Assembly (NCBI GenBank): GCA_965250195.1
Contig: OZ252295.1
Coordinates: 2,356,001 to 2,420,000, forward strand
DNA: 64,000 nt
Origin: CAUZIR01 sp965250195
GTDB lineage: Bacteria; Chloroflexota; Dehalococcoidia; Lucifugimonadales; UBA2962
Reading direction: 5' to 3'
This document shows positions 16,122 through 25,325 of the stretch, piece after piece. The notes under the pieces were generated by a model. It ran no database searches and was not told the origin of the DNA. It saw nothing but the letters and a program-made list of their open reading frames with translations. Positions within the stretch are counted from its first letter, which is position 1. Each line of letters opens with the position of its first letter. The position numbers and the translations under genes were made by a program.

Positions 16122-17477
16122 GTGTGGAGCTTCGAGGCCAGGCTTGGCCAGTTGGAGCGCGAGGGGAACCCGATCACCGTCGGGGTGATCGGCGCGGGCC
16201 GCTTTGGCACGCTGGCGCTGATTCAGCTCCACCGGATGGCCGGGGTCCGCATAGCCGTGGTCGCCGACCTGGACACGGGCAGGGCACTGGTCGCGCTGGA
16301 GCAGGCAGGGGGGGACCTAAGTCAGGTCATCGCGACTGACAGACCGGGAGAGGCCGAGGGCGCGATACGAGAGGGCCTGATCGTCGTGACCGGTGACTCA
16401 GCGATTGCTTCGGGGCCGAGCATCGACGTGGTGCTGGAGGCGACGGGCTCGGTGGAAGCGGGCTGCCGTCACGCCCTCGACGCGATCGCGCTGGGCAAGC
16501 ACGTAGTGATGGCGACGGTGGAGGCGGACGTGCTCGCCGGACCGATTCTTAAGCACCTGGCAGACGAGGCGGGCGTCACCTATTCCCTGGCGTACGGGGA
16601 CCAGCCAGCGCTGATCAAGGAGCTGTTCGACTGGACGACGACTCTGGGGTTCGAGGTGATAGCCGCCGGGAAGGGCACGAAGTTCCTACCGGAATTTCGG
16701 GAGAGCACACCGGACACGGTCTGGGGCCATTATGGCCACACCGACGAAGAAGCGGAGCGCGCCGGTCTCAATCCGAAGATGTACAACTCGTTCCTGGACG
16801 GCACTAAGAGCGCGGTGGAAATGGTCGCCGTTTCGAATATGACTGGCCTTACCCCGGACGTCCGGGGCATGCACTTCCCAGCGGCGACTATCGAACAGAT
16901 CCCCTCGGTGTTGTGCCCACAATCGGACGGTGGGATTCTCCATAGCACCGGGGTTGTAGAGGTCGTCAGCAGCGTGTACCCGGACGGCTCCCCAGTGCCC
17001 AACGATATTCGCTGGGGGGTGTTCGTGGTGTTCGGCACCGACTCCGTTTACGGGCGAAGGGCCATGGCCGAATACGGCGTGCCCACTGGGGGCAACGGGA
17101 AGTACGGCGTCATGTACAGGCCTTATCACTTCGTCGGGCTGGAGACCCCGATCAGCGTGGTGACCGCCGCGCTGCGGGGCGAGGCCACTGGAGCTCCGAT
17201 GGGAGCGCCTGTGTCCGAGGTGATCGCTGTCGCCAAGCGTCAACTACAGCCCGGCGACGTGCTGGACGGCGACGGAGGCTACACGGTGTACGGCGAGGCG
17301 GAGCGGGCACCCGTGGCCTGGGCCGAGAACCTGCTGCCGATGGGCCTGTCGGACGGAGCAACGGTGACGAGGCCCGTCACCCAAGGCGCGGTTGTCACAA
17401 GGGCCGACGTGACGATGAAAGCGGGCTCCTTCGCAGCGGATCTGCGGGCGCGCCAGGACCTCCTGTTTCCCTCTTAG
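16122..17477 (+). CDS. NAD(P)-binding oxidoreductase with C-terminal SAF domain
   Basis: 451 residues, GTG start. N-terminal Rossmann fold (TVGVIGAGRFGTLALIQLHR), a middle homoserine-dehydrogenase/Gfo-Idh-like catalytic region (LEATGSVEAGCRHALDAIALGKHVVMA), and a C-terminal SAF-type domain (VIAVAKRQLQPGDVLDG..VTRADV). Related proteins include oxidoreductases of sugar-acid catabolism such as D-apionate oxidoisomerase; the exact substrate is not visible here. It follows two hydroxyacid dehydrogenases by 3 bases, suggesting a shared catabolic route. Confidence 0.8.
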   Translation: MWSFEARLGQLEREGNPITVGVIGAGRFGTLALIQLHRMAGVRIAVVADLDTGRALVALEQAGGDLSQVIATDRPGEAEGAIREGLIVVTGDSAIASGPSIDVVLEATGSVEAGCRHALDAIALGKHVVMATVEADVLAGPILKHLADEAGVTYSLAYGDQPALIKELFDWTTTLGFEVIAAGKGTKFLPEFRESTPDTVWGHYGHTDEEAERAGLNPKMYNSFLDGTKSAVEMVAVSNMTGLTPDVRGMHFPAATIEQIPSVLCPQSDGGILHSTGVVEVVSSVYPDGSPVPNDIRWGVFVVFGTDSVYGRRAMAEYGVPTGGNGKYGVMYRPYHFVGLETPISVVTAALRGEATGAPMGAPVSEVIAVAKRQLQPGDVLDGDGGYTVYGEAERAPVAWAENLLPMGLSDGATVTRPVTQGAVVTRADVTMKAGSFAADLRARQDLLFPS

Positions 17478-17583
17478 CTGGCGACCCTTATACTTTGGGC
17501 CGTTCGAGGAGGAGGACTTCGACACCACTGAATGCGGCCACGCTTTGGCCCGTTCACTCTCCTTGACCGGAAGGAGCCCTGGC

Positions 17584-18954
17584 TTGGTTACTACTCACGA
17601 CACTGAAGCGATTCGGCAGGCGTCACTGAAGTACCAGTGGATGCACAACGCCGACTGGACGGAGATGGGGGAGACGGGCGAGCCCATCGTCATGGTCTCG
17701 GGCAAGGGTGTGCGGGTCACAGACTCGACCGGCAAGACCTGGCTCGACGCCCACGGCGGCTATACGTCGGTTCATCTCGGTTATGGCCAAGATGAAATCG
17801 CAGACGCTGCCTATGAGCAACTCTGTAAGATCACGTTCTTCCCAAGCGGCACTACGACCGTTCCGGTGGTGGAGCTGGCAGAGAAACTGGCCAGCATGAC
17901 GCCGGGCAACCTGAACCGGGTTTTCCCCGGCGCTGGGGGGTCCGAAGCAAACGAGACGGCGATAAAGATTACCCGCGCCTACCACAAGCGCAGGGACGAG
18001 GCGGGCCGCTACAAGATAATCAGCCGCAAGTTCTCATACCACGGCACGACCGCCGGTGTGATGGGACTGGGAAACAACGCGACGGATTTTTCCCTGAGCG
18101 ATTTCGAGCCCATGGCACCGGGCATGATTCACGTGCCGCACCCGAATCACTACCGCGACGAGCTGGGCGGCCGCACACCCTCAGAGACGGCAGTCAAAAG
18201 CGCTCAAGCTGTCGAGGACGCGATTCTCATGCACGGGGCCGATACGGTGGCGGCGTTCATCGGCGAACCGATTTCGCAACCCTCCGGCGCTCCGGTGCCT
18301 GCTCCAGAATATTGGCCCATGGTGCGCGAGATTTGTGACCGCTACGGGGTCGTGCTCATATGCGACGAGATCATAACCGGCTTCGGCCGCACCGGGAAGA
18401 TGTTCGGCATCGAGCACTTCGGCATTGAGCCGGACATGATGACGATGGGCAAGGGCGTCATATCCAGTTACCTGCCTCTCGCAGCGACTGTGGTTAGCGA
18501 TGATATTGCCGAGTACTTCGGCTCGGACAACATATTCCATGCGATTACGGCCAGCGGGCACCCGGTTACGGCGGCCGCGGCCCTAAAGAATTTAGAGATT
18601 TTGGAACGGGAAGCCTACGTGGAGAATTCTCGCGTCCAGGGCGAGTACCTCAAGGCCGGACTGACCGAGCTGATGGACCGCCACACCATCGTCGGCGACG
18701 TGCGGGGGCTGGGGCTGCTCATCGGCGTGGAGATCGTAGCGGACCGTACTACCAAACAGCGCTTCCCGAAGACCGCCGGGCTGGCCGCGAGGCTGAACGC
18801 GGCGTTCAGGAAGCAGGGGCTGATACTTCAGTCGGACGGCAACATAATTACGGTCGGCCCACCGATCTGCATTACGCGGGACGAGTGTGACGAAATTATC
18901 TCCGGTGTAGATGCCTCCCTCTCCGAGGTTGAGGCAGGACTGGCGGGCAACTAG
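17584..18954 (+). CDS. Class III aminotransferase
   Basis: 456 residues using the TTG at 17584, 7 bases after AAGGAG. PLP-dependent fold type I enzyme: GGSEANETAIK, SYHGTT, catalytic-site DEIITGFGRTGKMFG and PLP Lys in MTMGKGVISS. Closest in style to omega-amino-acid:pyruvate or similar transaminases of the aspartate aminotransferase superfamily. Paralogous to the gene immediately downstream; the pair probably arose by duplication and diverged at substrate-facing positions. Confidence 0.9.
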   Translation: MVTTHDTEAIRQASLKYQWMHNADWTEMGETGEPIVMVSGKGVRVTDSTGKTWLDAHGGYTSVHLGYGQDEIADAAYEQLCKITFFPSGTTTVPVVELAEKLASMTPGNLNRVFPGAGGSEANETAIKITRAYHKRRDEAGRYKIISRKFSYHGTTAGVMGLGNNATDFSLSDFEPMAPGMIHVPHPNHYRDELGGRTPSETAVKSAQAVEDAILMHGADTVAAFIGEPISQPSGAPVPAPEYWPMVREICDRYGVVLICDEIITGFGRTGKMFGIEHFGIEPDMMTMGKGVISSYLPLAATVVSDDIAEYFGSDNIFHAITASGHPVTAAAALKNLEILEREAYVENSRVQGEYLKAGLTELMDRHTIVGDVRGLGLLIGVEIVADRTTKQRFPKTAGLAARLNAAFRKQGLILQSDGNIITVGPPICITRDECDEIISGVDASLSEVEAGLAGN

Positions 18955-18996
18955 CCAGGGTGGCGGCCAAGACGGTCGGAATTTAGGAGAAAAACC

Positions 18997-20385
18997 ATGG
19001 TCGAAACAATCCAGCGAGAATCCTACGACACCGACGGGCTGCGCAAGTCTTCGCTGCGGCATAACTGGATGCATTTCCGCAACTGGAATGATATGGCCGA
19101 GGAGGGCGAGCCGCTGATTCTCGCCGACGGCAAGGGCCTGAACGTCTACGACACGGACGGCAACGAGTGGCTGGACGTCAACGGTGGCTACCTGTGCGTA
19201 AACGTGGGCTACGGCCGTACGGAGATCGCGGACGCCGTTAGAGCGCAGATGAAGGCCCTGAGCTTTACCCCACGCGGCACGACGACTGAACCGGTCGTGC
19301 GCCTGAGCCAGAAGCTGGCGGAGATAACGCCGGGAGACCTGGAACGGTCGTGGCAGTCGACGGGCGGCTCCGAGGCGAACGAGACGGCGATAAAGATTGC
19401 CAAGGCCTACCAGAAGCGCAACGGCGAAAAGGGCCGCTACAAGGTGATCAGCCGCATGGGCTCTTACCACGGCGGCACCGGTCTGACGACCTGGCTTGGC
19501 GGTCGGGGGAGCCGGTCCGACTATGAACCGGCGTTCCCGGGAATGCTGTATGCCGCCCAACCCAACCCGTACAGGCCCGACGCGGGGGGCGAGACGCCCT
19601 CGGAGATCGCGGTGCGGGCGGCAAAGTCTGTGGAGGACCTAATCCTCTACCACGGGGCCGACACGGTGGCGGCGTTCATTGGCGAGGCGTTCTGTGCCGA
19701 CACGCCGTACGACGCCTGCTCGGTTCCCGGCCCGGAGTACTGGCCGATGGTGCGGGAGATCTGCGATCGCTACGGCGTGGTGATGATTGTCGACGAGGTG
19801 ATTACCGGGTTCGGCCGCACGGGGAAGATGTTCGGCATTGAGCACTGGGGCGTCACCCCGGACATCATGACGATGGCGAAGGGCCTCGTTAGCGCCTATG
19901 TACCCATGGCCGCGACCATTGCCACTCCGAAGATCGCCGACGCCTTTGCCGGTCCTGACAACGTGTTCGCCCAGACGCTGACTTTCGGGGGACACCCGGT
20001 GATCGCCGCCGCTGCGCTGGCGAACATCGACATCATAGAGAAGGACAAGCTGGTGCAGAATGCCGCCGAAGTGGGCGAGTACCTGATGGACCAGATGCGC
20101 TCGGTGGGAGAGAAGCACCCGATGGTCGGCAACGTCAGGGGCCTGGGTCTGATGACGGCAATGGATTTGGTAAGTGACCCGACCACTAAAGAACGGTTCT
20201 CCCCCGAGCTGGAAGTGGAGAAGCGCATGGCTGAGAAATTTGCCGCACGCAGGCTGATTATCCGGCCGCGAGGCCTGCTGGTGTTCAGCCCGCCGTTGTG
20301 CATAACCCGCGACGAAGTGGACCGGATTATGCAGGGCGTCGATGAGGTGCTGGGTGAGGTGGAGGAAGAGATCGGCATGTCCTGA
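18997..20385 (+). CDS. Class III aminotransferase (tandem paralog)
   Basis: 462 residues, ATG with TAGGAG upstream, 42 bases after the first paralog. Same landmarks: GGSEANETAIKIAK, SYHGGTG, DEVITGFGRTGKMFGIEHWG, PLP Lys in MTMAKGLVSA. Differs from its neighbour in the HGADTVAAFIGE-to-PEYW segment (additional residues with Cys) and in the C-terminal small domain. The amino donor is unknown; context with hydroxyacid dehydrogenases suggests breakdown of an amino or oxo acid. Confidence 0.9.
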   Translation: MVETIQRESYDTDGLRKSSLRHNWMHFRNWNDMAEEGEPLILADGKGLNVYDTDGNEWLDVNGGYLCVNVGYGRTEIADAVRAQMKALSFTPRGTTTEPVVRLSQKLAEITPGDLERSWQSTGGSEANETAIKIAKAYQKRNGEKGRYKVISRMGSYHGGTGLTTWLGGRGSRSDYEPAFPGMLYAAQPNPYRPDAGGETPSEIAVRAAKSVEDLILYHGADTVAAFIGEAFCADTPYDACSVPGPEYWPMVREICDRYGVVMIVDEVITGFGRTGKMFGIEHWGVTPDIMTMAKGLVSAYVPMAATIATPKIADAFAGPDNVFAQTLTFGGHPVIAAAALANIDIIEKDKLVQNAAEVGEYLMDQMRSVGEKHPMVGNVRGLGLMTAMDLVSDPTTKERFSPELEVEKRMAEKFAARRLIIRPRGLLVFSPPLCITRDEVDRIMQGVDEVLGEVEEEIGMS

Positions 20386-20432
20386 GACGAGGGCTGCCTG
20401 AGACGCGCGCTGAAGGAAGGGGTTTCCTACAA

Positions 20433-21905
20433 GTGGACTATCCGGGCAGGAAATTCCGATGGGTGGGGACCGTACGTACCCCTCATGGAACTCACCATCT
20501 GACCCGTTTATTGGCCGGGCGGGGCATTTCGGCCCCGCCGCCTCGCGTCCGCCCAAAGCTTCTCGGCGCACTTTTTGTTGTCTTCGTTCTGGGCCTTGTC
20601 GGCTTCGCGACCGGAGACTCGTACGCTCAATCCTCTGAGTCGCAAATATCCGTCGTCACGCTCGATGGAGCAATTGATCCGATATCGGCAGGCTACCTGT
20701 CCCGCGCCCTGGACGTCGCGGCCGACCGCGATGCGGCGCTGGTGCTGGTGCTGTTGGACACTCCCGGCGGGTTACTCGACTCAACACGGGAGATGGTGGA
20801 GGCGATTTTCGCATCGCCGGTCCCAGTAGCTGTCTACACGTGGCCCCCGGGCGCGCAGGCGGCCTCGGCTGGTACGTTCATCCTCGCGGCCGGTCAGTTC
20901 GCGATCATGGCGCCGTCTACCAACGTGGGAGCTGCGTCTCCGGTCGGACCAGGGGGCGAGGACCTGCCGGAAACGCTGGCCTCCAAGGCGAAACAGGACG
21001 CCGCCGCCTTCTTGCGCAGCATTGCAGACGAGAGAGATCGCAACGTTGAGGCCCTGGAGGCCACGGTGCTGGAGGCGGTGTCGTATTCGGCGACCGAGGC
21101 GCTGGAGCTGGGCGTGGTGGATCTGATCGCTTCCGGCTTCGAGGACCTTTTCGCTCAGCTCGACGGCATGTCGGTGGAGATCGACGGCGCCGTGCGGGTG
21201 CTGGAGGTCGAAGGGCTTCCCACCGTTGCCATCGACCGTAACCTCGTGGAACGGTTCCTGGGCGTCATCGCCAACCCCAACATCGCGCTGCTGCTGCTGA
21301 GCATCGGCGGCTTCGGCATAATCATCGAGTTCTTCAACCCCGGAGGATGGGTGGCGGGCATTTTTGGCGTGATTGCGCTGGTACTGGCGTTCGTGGCGCT
21401 GGGGAACCTGCCGGTGAACTGGACGGGGTTCGGGCTGATCGCCCTTGGCATGGTGCTGTTCTTCGTGGAGATTCAGGCGCCGGGGCTCAGTGTGCCCGGC
21501 ATCGCCGGTGGCATTGCGTTCGTGCTCGGGGCGTTCCTATTGTTCGGCGGCTTCTCTCCACCAGCCCTGGACGGGCCGAGCTTCCGGGTCAGTATGTGGG
21601 TCCTGGTGGCCATCGCACTGACTATTGCCGCCATCATGACGTTGCTCGTGCGGACCTCTCTTAGCGCGAGGAGAGCGTCACAAGAGACCGACCGGCAGGA
21701 GATCGCGGCGGTGCTCGGCGCGGTGGCGGTTGCCCAAACAGCGTTGGAGCCGACTGGCACTGTGAACGTGATGGGCGAGGAGTGGAGCGCGATCAGCGAG
21801 GCGGGCGAACGCATCGAGGCGGGCGATTCGGTGCTGGTGACCGAAACCGAAGGCCTGACGCTGCACGTTAAAAGAGTGGACGGGGAGACCGCAACGGAGA
21901 AATAG
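20433..21905 (+). CDS. NfeD family membrane serine protease
   Basis: 490 residues, GTG start. N-terminal signal/membrane segment, then a ClpP-class protease domain with LLDTPGGLLDSTREM and the nucleophile region QAASAGTFIL, followed by four or five membrane segments (about residues 260-400) and a C-terminal NfeD OB-fold domain (LGAVAVAQTALEPTGTVNVMGEEW). This is the long, protease-containing NfeD form. The stomatin-type gene lies 141 bases downstream, the widely conserved NfeD-SPFH pairing; the protease is known to cleave stomatin in archaea. Confidence 0.93.
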   Translation: MDYPGRKFRWVGTVRTPHGTHHLTRLLAGRGISAPPPRVRPKLLGALFVVFVLGLVGFATGDSYAQSSESQISVVTLDGAIDPISAGYLSRALDVAADRDAALVLVLLDTPGGLLDSTREMVEAIFASPVPVAVYTWPPGAQAASAGTFILAAGQFAIMAPSTNVGAASPVGPGGEDLPETLASKAKQDAAAFLRSIADERDRNVEALEATVLEAVSYSATEALELGVVDLIASGFEDLFAQLDGMSVEIDGAVRVLEVEGLPTVAIDRNLVERFLGVIANPNIALLLLSIGGFGIIIEFFNPGGWVAGIFGVIALVLAFVALGNLPVNWTGFGLIALGMVLFFVEIQAPGLSVPGIAGGIAFVLGAFLLFGGFSPPALDGPSFRVSMWVLVAIALTIAAIMTLLVRTSLSARRASQETDRQEIAAVLGAVAVAQTALEPTGTVNVMGEEWSAISEAGERIEAGDSVLVTETEGLTLHVKRVDGETATEK

Positions 21906-21922
21906 GGTACAGTCGTCCCCCA

Positions 21923-22036
21923 AACGGTAGCGAAGCGGGTCATTGCATGACGGCGACGACGGGTGAATGGTCGATTGCCAAAGCGATGAGGCCATGAGCC
22001 AAAGAGCAATTTAGAGCGAGCGAAGCGAGCGGAGGG
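21923..22036. repeat. Dispersed intergenic repeat, copy 2
   Basis: The 29-base stretch 21990-22018 matches the minus strand of 12208-12236 at 25 positions, preceded in both by GCGATGA, with GGTAGCGAAGCG about 60 bases further upstream in both. Ends GAGCGAGCGAAGCGAGCGGAG just before the stomatin gene, supplying GGAGG. Confidence 0.75.
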
Positions 22037-22046
22037 CCCCGAAGCC

Positions 22047-22910
22047 ATGATTCCATATATCGTGATCGTCCAGCAGTACGAGCGCATAGGCGTCTTCTGG
22101 CTGGGCCGGTTTACCGGGCTGCGCGGGGCGGGCCTGCACATTCTGATATGGCCGTTCCACAGGGCCGTGAGGATCGACACCCGCGAGGTGGTGATCGACA
22201 TACCCCGTCAGACCAACATTACCGAGGATAACGCGCCGATAGACATCGACTTCCTCGTCTACATGCGGCCGATCGGGGACCAGGCCGACAAGGCGATTCT
22301 CGAGGTAGTGGACTACCGCTCGGCAGTAGTCGGCATAGCTACCACCAACCTAAGAGCGGTGATCGGCGAGATGAGCCTGGACGACGTGCTTTCGCAGCGC
22401 GAGCGCATCAACCACTCTCTCCGGGCCCGTTTGGACGAGGTGACGAACCGGTGGGGGATCAAGGTCACACAGGTAGAGATCCGCGAAATCGAGCCCCCAC
22501 GGGACATTCAGGAAGCGATGAACCGGCAGATGTCGGCCGAGCGGGTGCGCCGTGCCGCCATCATTGAGGCGGAGGGCGTGAGCCAGGCCGCAGTGACTGT
22601 GGCCGAGGGCGAGAAGCAGGCGGCCATCCTCAAGTCCGAGGGCATACGCCAGAGCGAAATCCTCTCGGCCGAGGGCGACCAGCAGGCGGCGAAGCTACGA
22701 GCCGACGGCTTCGCGGTAGCGCTGGAACGCATAAACGAAGTGGCCCAGGGCGTGGGCGTCAAAGCGATGAGCCTGCAGTACTTCGAAACGCTCAAGGAAC
22801 TGGGCGCAAGCCCGGCGAGCAAGTTCATTTTCCCCATGGAATTCACCAACATGCTCAGGCCGTTCCTCGGAATGGGCTCAAACGACGGGGACGAGTCTAA
22901 AGGCGTCTAA
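22047..22910 (+). CDS. SPFH/band 7 (stomatin-like, slipin) protein
   Basis: 287 residues. SPFH domain with VVIDIPRQTNITEDNAPIDIDF and YRSAVVGIATTNLRAVIGEMSLDDVLSQRERIN, then the long Ala/Glu coiled-coil region (AEGVSQAAVTVAEGEKQAAIL). The N-terminal hydrophobic anchor is short, so membrane attachment may be by a hairpin or peripheral. Partner of the upstream NfeD protease; assembles into membrane microdomain scaffolds. Confidence 0.92.
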   Translation: MIPYIVIVQQYERIGVFWLGRFTGLRGAGLHILIWPFHRAVRIDTREVVIDIPRQTNITEDNAPIDIDFLVYMRPIGDQADKAILEVVDYRSAVVGIATTNLRAVIGEMSLDDVLSQRERINHSLRARLDEVTNRWGIKVTQVEIREIEPPRDIQEAMNRQMSAERVRRAAIIEAEGVSQAAVTVAEGEKQAAILKSEGIRQSEILSAEGDQQAAKLRADGFAVALERINEVAQGVGVKAMSLQYFETLKELGASPASKFIFPMEFTNMLRPFLGMGSNDGDESKGV

Positions 22911-22952
22911 ACGGGCAAGGGCACGGCAGCTAGGCTAAACGCAAAACAGCCT

Positions 22953-24830
22953 CTATAGATAGTCTTTGACGGTGCGGGCGAGGGTCATGGTCATGCCGGG
23001 GACGGCGGCGATGTCTTCGACGGTGGCGTCGCGTACTCCGGTGGCTGAGCCGAAGCGGCGCATGAGCATTTTGCGCCGCTTCGGGCCGATGCCCGGCACC
23101 AAATCCATTGCCGACTTGATCGAGCCTTTCGACCGGCGCTCTCTGTGGAAGGTTATGGCGAACCGGTGGGCCTCGTCCCGAGCTCGCTGTACCAGAAACA
23201 GCGCGGGAGACGTTTTCGGCAACACGATGGGCTCGGGTGTGTGGGGGACGAACAACTCTTCGTTTTCTTTGGCCAGGCTGGCCAGCGGCACCGAGTCTAT
23301 GCCCAGCTCCAAGAACACCTGCAACGCGGCGCCCAGATGCTCCTTGCCGCCGTCTATGAGCACGAGGTCGGGCTGCTTGGCCCAGGCCTTGGTCGAGTCT
23401 GGGCTGGTGCCCGTGTCACTGGGACCGGCGCCACCGGTAGCGGAGCCGTCGGCGGTGCGGTTCTTGTAGCGCTTAAAGCGACGAGTGAGGACCTCACGCA
23501 TGCTGGAGTAGTCGTCGACACCGGCGACGTCTTTGATTTTGAAGCGCCGGTAGTCGGATTTCTTGGACCGTGCATCCTCAAACACCACCATGCTGCCGAC
23601 GGAGTTGGTGCCCTGGGTGTTGGAGATGTCGTAGCACTCGATGCGCCGGGGCGGCCGCGGCAGGTTGAGGGCCTCTTGCAGCTCCTCGACGGCGGCCTGT
23701 AGGTCGGTTGTCTCGGCTTGCTTTATCTTTAGCTGCTCCAGGCCGCGCTCGGCGTTCTCTTCGACCATCTCGACCAGACGGCGCTTTTCGCCCCGCTGAG
23801 GGACCTGTACGAGTACCGTGCCTTCCCTACGATCGGACAGCCAGGTCTGTATGGCCTCTCGTTCTTCCGGCACCCAGGGGACGAGTATGCGCCGCGGTAT
23901 GTAGGGGTTGGCGGCATAGAACTGGCGTATGAAGGAGGCGACGGTTTGACCGGGATCGTCGTCGGCGGTGCCCTCCATGATGAAGTGGTCCCGGCCAATG
24001 AGCTTTCCCTGGCGGATGAAGAAGACCTCGACCCAGCTCTCGTTGCGCAGTGTGGCGGTGGCGATGACGTCCATGTTTTCGGACGACAGGTGCAGGACTT
24101 TCTGTCCCTCGTGCACGCTCTCTATTGCCGCCAGCTGGTCCCTTAGTGCTGCCGCCCTTTCAAATTCGAGACTTTCCGAAGCAGCGGTCATGTGTTTTTT
24201 GATAGACCGGGTGACACGGTCAGTGCGGCCCTCCATGAACAGGACGACCTGGTCGATGACTTCGGCGTAACCGGCCTTATCGACGACGCCGATACACGGG
24301 CCTACACAGCGGTGGATGTGGTAGTCGAGACAGGGGCGCTCGTCTGTTCCGGTGATGGTCTTGGTGCAGGAGCGATAAGGAAATAGCTTCTTTAGCAGCG
24401 CCAGGGTTCTCCTGACACTGCCCGCGCTTGCGTAGGGCCCGAAGTAGCGCGAGCCATCTTCAAGGACCTTGCGGGTGATGTAGACCTGGGGATAGTCCTC
24501 GGTGGTGTCGATTTTTATGAAGGGGTAGGACTTGTCGTCTTTGAGCCGGGCGTTGAAGTGGGGCTTGTGCCGCTTTATGAGGTTGCTCTCAAGCAGGAAC
24601 GCTTCTTGCTCGGACTCGGTGACGATGAATTCGAAGTCGTCGACGAGCTTTACCATCCTGCGAATTTTGGGCGGCAGCCCGGCAGACTTCTGGAAGTAAG
24701 AACGCACCCGGTTGCGCAACACGGCGGCTTTGCCCACGTACAGGACTTTCTCCCTGGCGTCTTTCATGAGGTAGACGCCGGGGCGTGTGGGTACGGCCCG
24801 TAGGCGTTGGGAGAATCTTTGCGTGGTCAT
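22953..24830 (-). CDS. uvrC: Excinuclease ABC subunit C
   Basis: 625 residues. GIY-YIG domain at the N-terminus (PGVYLMKD..VLYVGKAAVLRNRV), Cys cluster (SCTKTITGTDERPCLDYHIHRCVGPC), UVR motif around residue 200, RNase H-like C-terminal nuclease (IECYDISNTQGTNSVGSMVVF) and tandem helix-hairpin-helix at the end (VPGIGPKRRKMLMRRFGS). Makes both incisions in nucleotide excision repair with UvrA and UvrB, neither of which is nearby. Confidence 0.97.
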   Translation of the reverse strand: MTTQRFSQRLRAVPTRPGVYLMKDAREKVLYVGKAAVLRNRVRSYFQKSAGLPPKIRRMVKLVDDFEFIVTESEQEAFLLESNLIKRHKPHFNARLKDDKSYPFIKIDTTEDYPQVYITRKVLEDGSRYFGPYASAGSVRRTLALLKKLFPYRSCTKTITGTDERPCLDYHIHRCVGPCIGVVDKAGYAEVIDQVVLFMEGRTDRVTRSIKKHMTAASESLEFERAAALRDQLAAIESVHEGQKVLHLSSENMDVIATATLRNESWVEVFFIRQGKLIGRDHFIMEGTADDDPGQTVASFIRQFYAANPYIPRRILVPWVPEEREAIQTWLSDRREGTVLVQVPQRGEKRRLVEMVEENAERGLEQLKIKQAETTDLQAAVEELQEALNLPRPPRRIECYDISNTQGTNSVGSMVVFEDARSKKSDYRRFKIKDVAGVDDYSSMREVLTRRFKRYKNRTADGSATGGAGPSDTGTSPDSTKAWAKQPDLVLIDGGKEHLGAALQVFLELGIDSVPLASLAKENEELFVPHTPEPIVLPKTSPALFLVQRARDEAHRFAITFHRERRSKGSIKSAMDLVPGIGPKRRKMLMRRFGSATGVRDATVEDIAAVPGMTMTLARTVKDYL

Positions 24831-24921
24831 CGTCTACTACGATTGTAGTGCGCCGTCCCGACGAGAGGCGCTGAGCTGACCGTCTCAGCCGGCCTGACTA
24901 GCCCTAGGCCTCTTGGCGCAC

Positions 24922-25305
24922 TTAGCGAAGAAGAAGCGTCAGGACGACGAGCGCCACGGCCAACACGGCCGCAAGCACACCGATGTGACGAAGCTCTACG
25001 CCCAAGTACGGGTAGACAACCGACGCCTCGGCACGGGCGGCCGCACGAGTGCGGCGAGCGTTTCGGGCGGCAGCGGCCGGACGGGCGGGGACGGGCTTGG
25101 CGTCAGGGGTCGGCTGAGCTGCCGACGCCTGTGCGGCTGGGTCGGGAGCAGTGGCTTCGGGTGCCTCAGGGGCAGCGGCCTCCGGGGACGCGGCCGCGCC
25201 TTCGGTGGGCCCCGCGTCGAAGTGCTGGGAGCGTCCCTTGCCCCTTCGCTTTCGCCGCTTTAGCTGCGCCTGCCGAGAGGCGATTCGCTTTCCCTTGTCT
25301 GCCAT
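24922..25305 (-). CDS. Small Ala-rich protein with a C-terminal membrane segment
   Basis: 127 residues: a basic N-terminus (KRRKRRGKGR), a low-complexity Ala/Pro/Glu linker, a second basic patch, and one hydrophobic helix at the C-terminus (IGVLAAVLAVALVVLTLLL). Tail-anchored topology is likely. GGGAG precedes the ATG and the gene begins 20 bases downstream of the Xer recombinase stop, so they are co-transcribed. The low complexity makes homology calls unsafe. Confidence 0.6.
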   Translation of the reverse strand: MADKGKRIASRQAQLKRRKRRGKGRSQHFDAGPTEGAAASPEAAAPEAPEATAPDPAAQASAAQPTPDAKPVPARPAAAARNARRTRAAARAEASVVYPYLGVELRHIGVLAAVLAVALVVLTLLLR

Positions 25306-25325
25306 TGAAACTCCCGTTCATCTGG

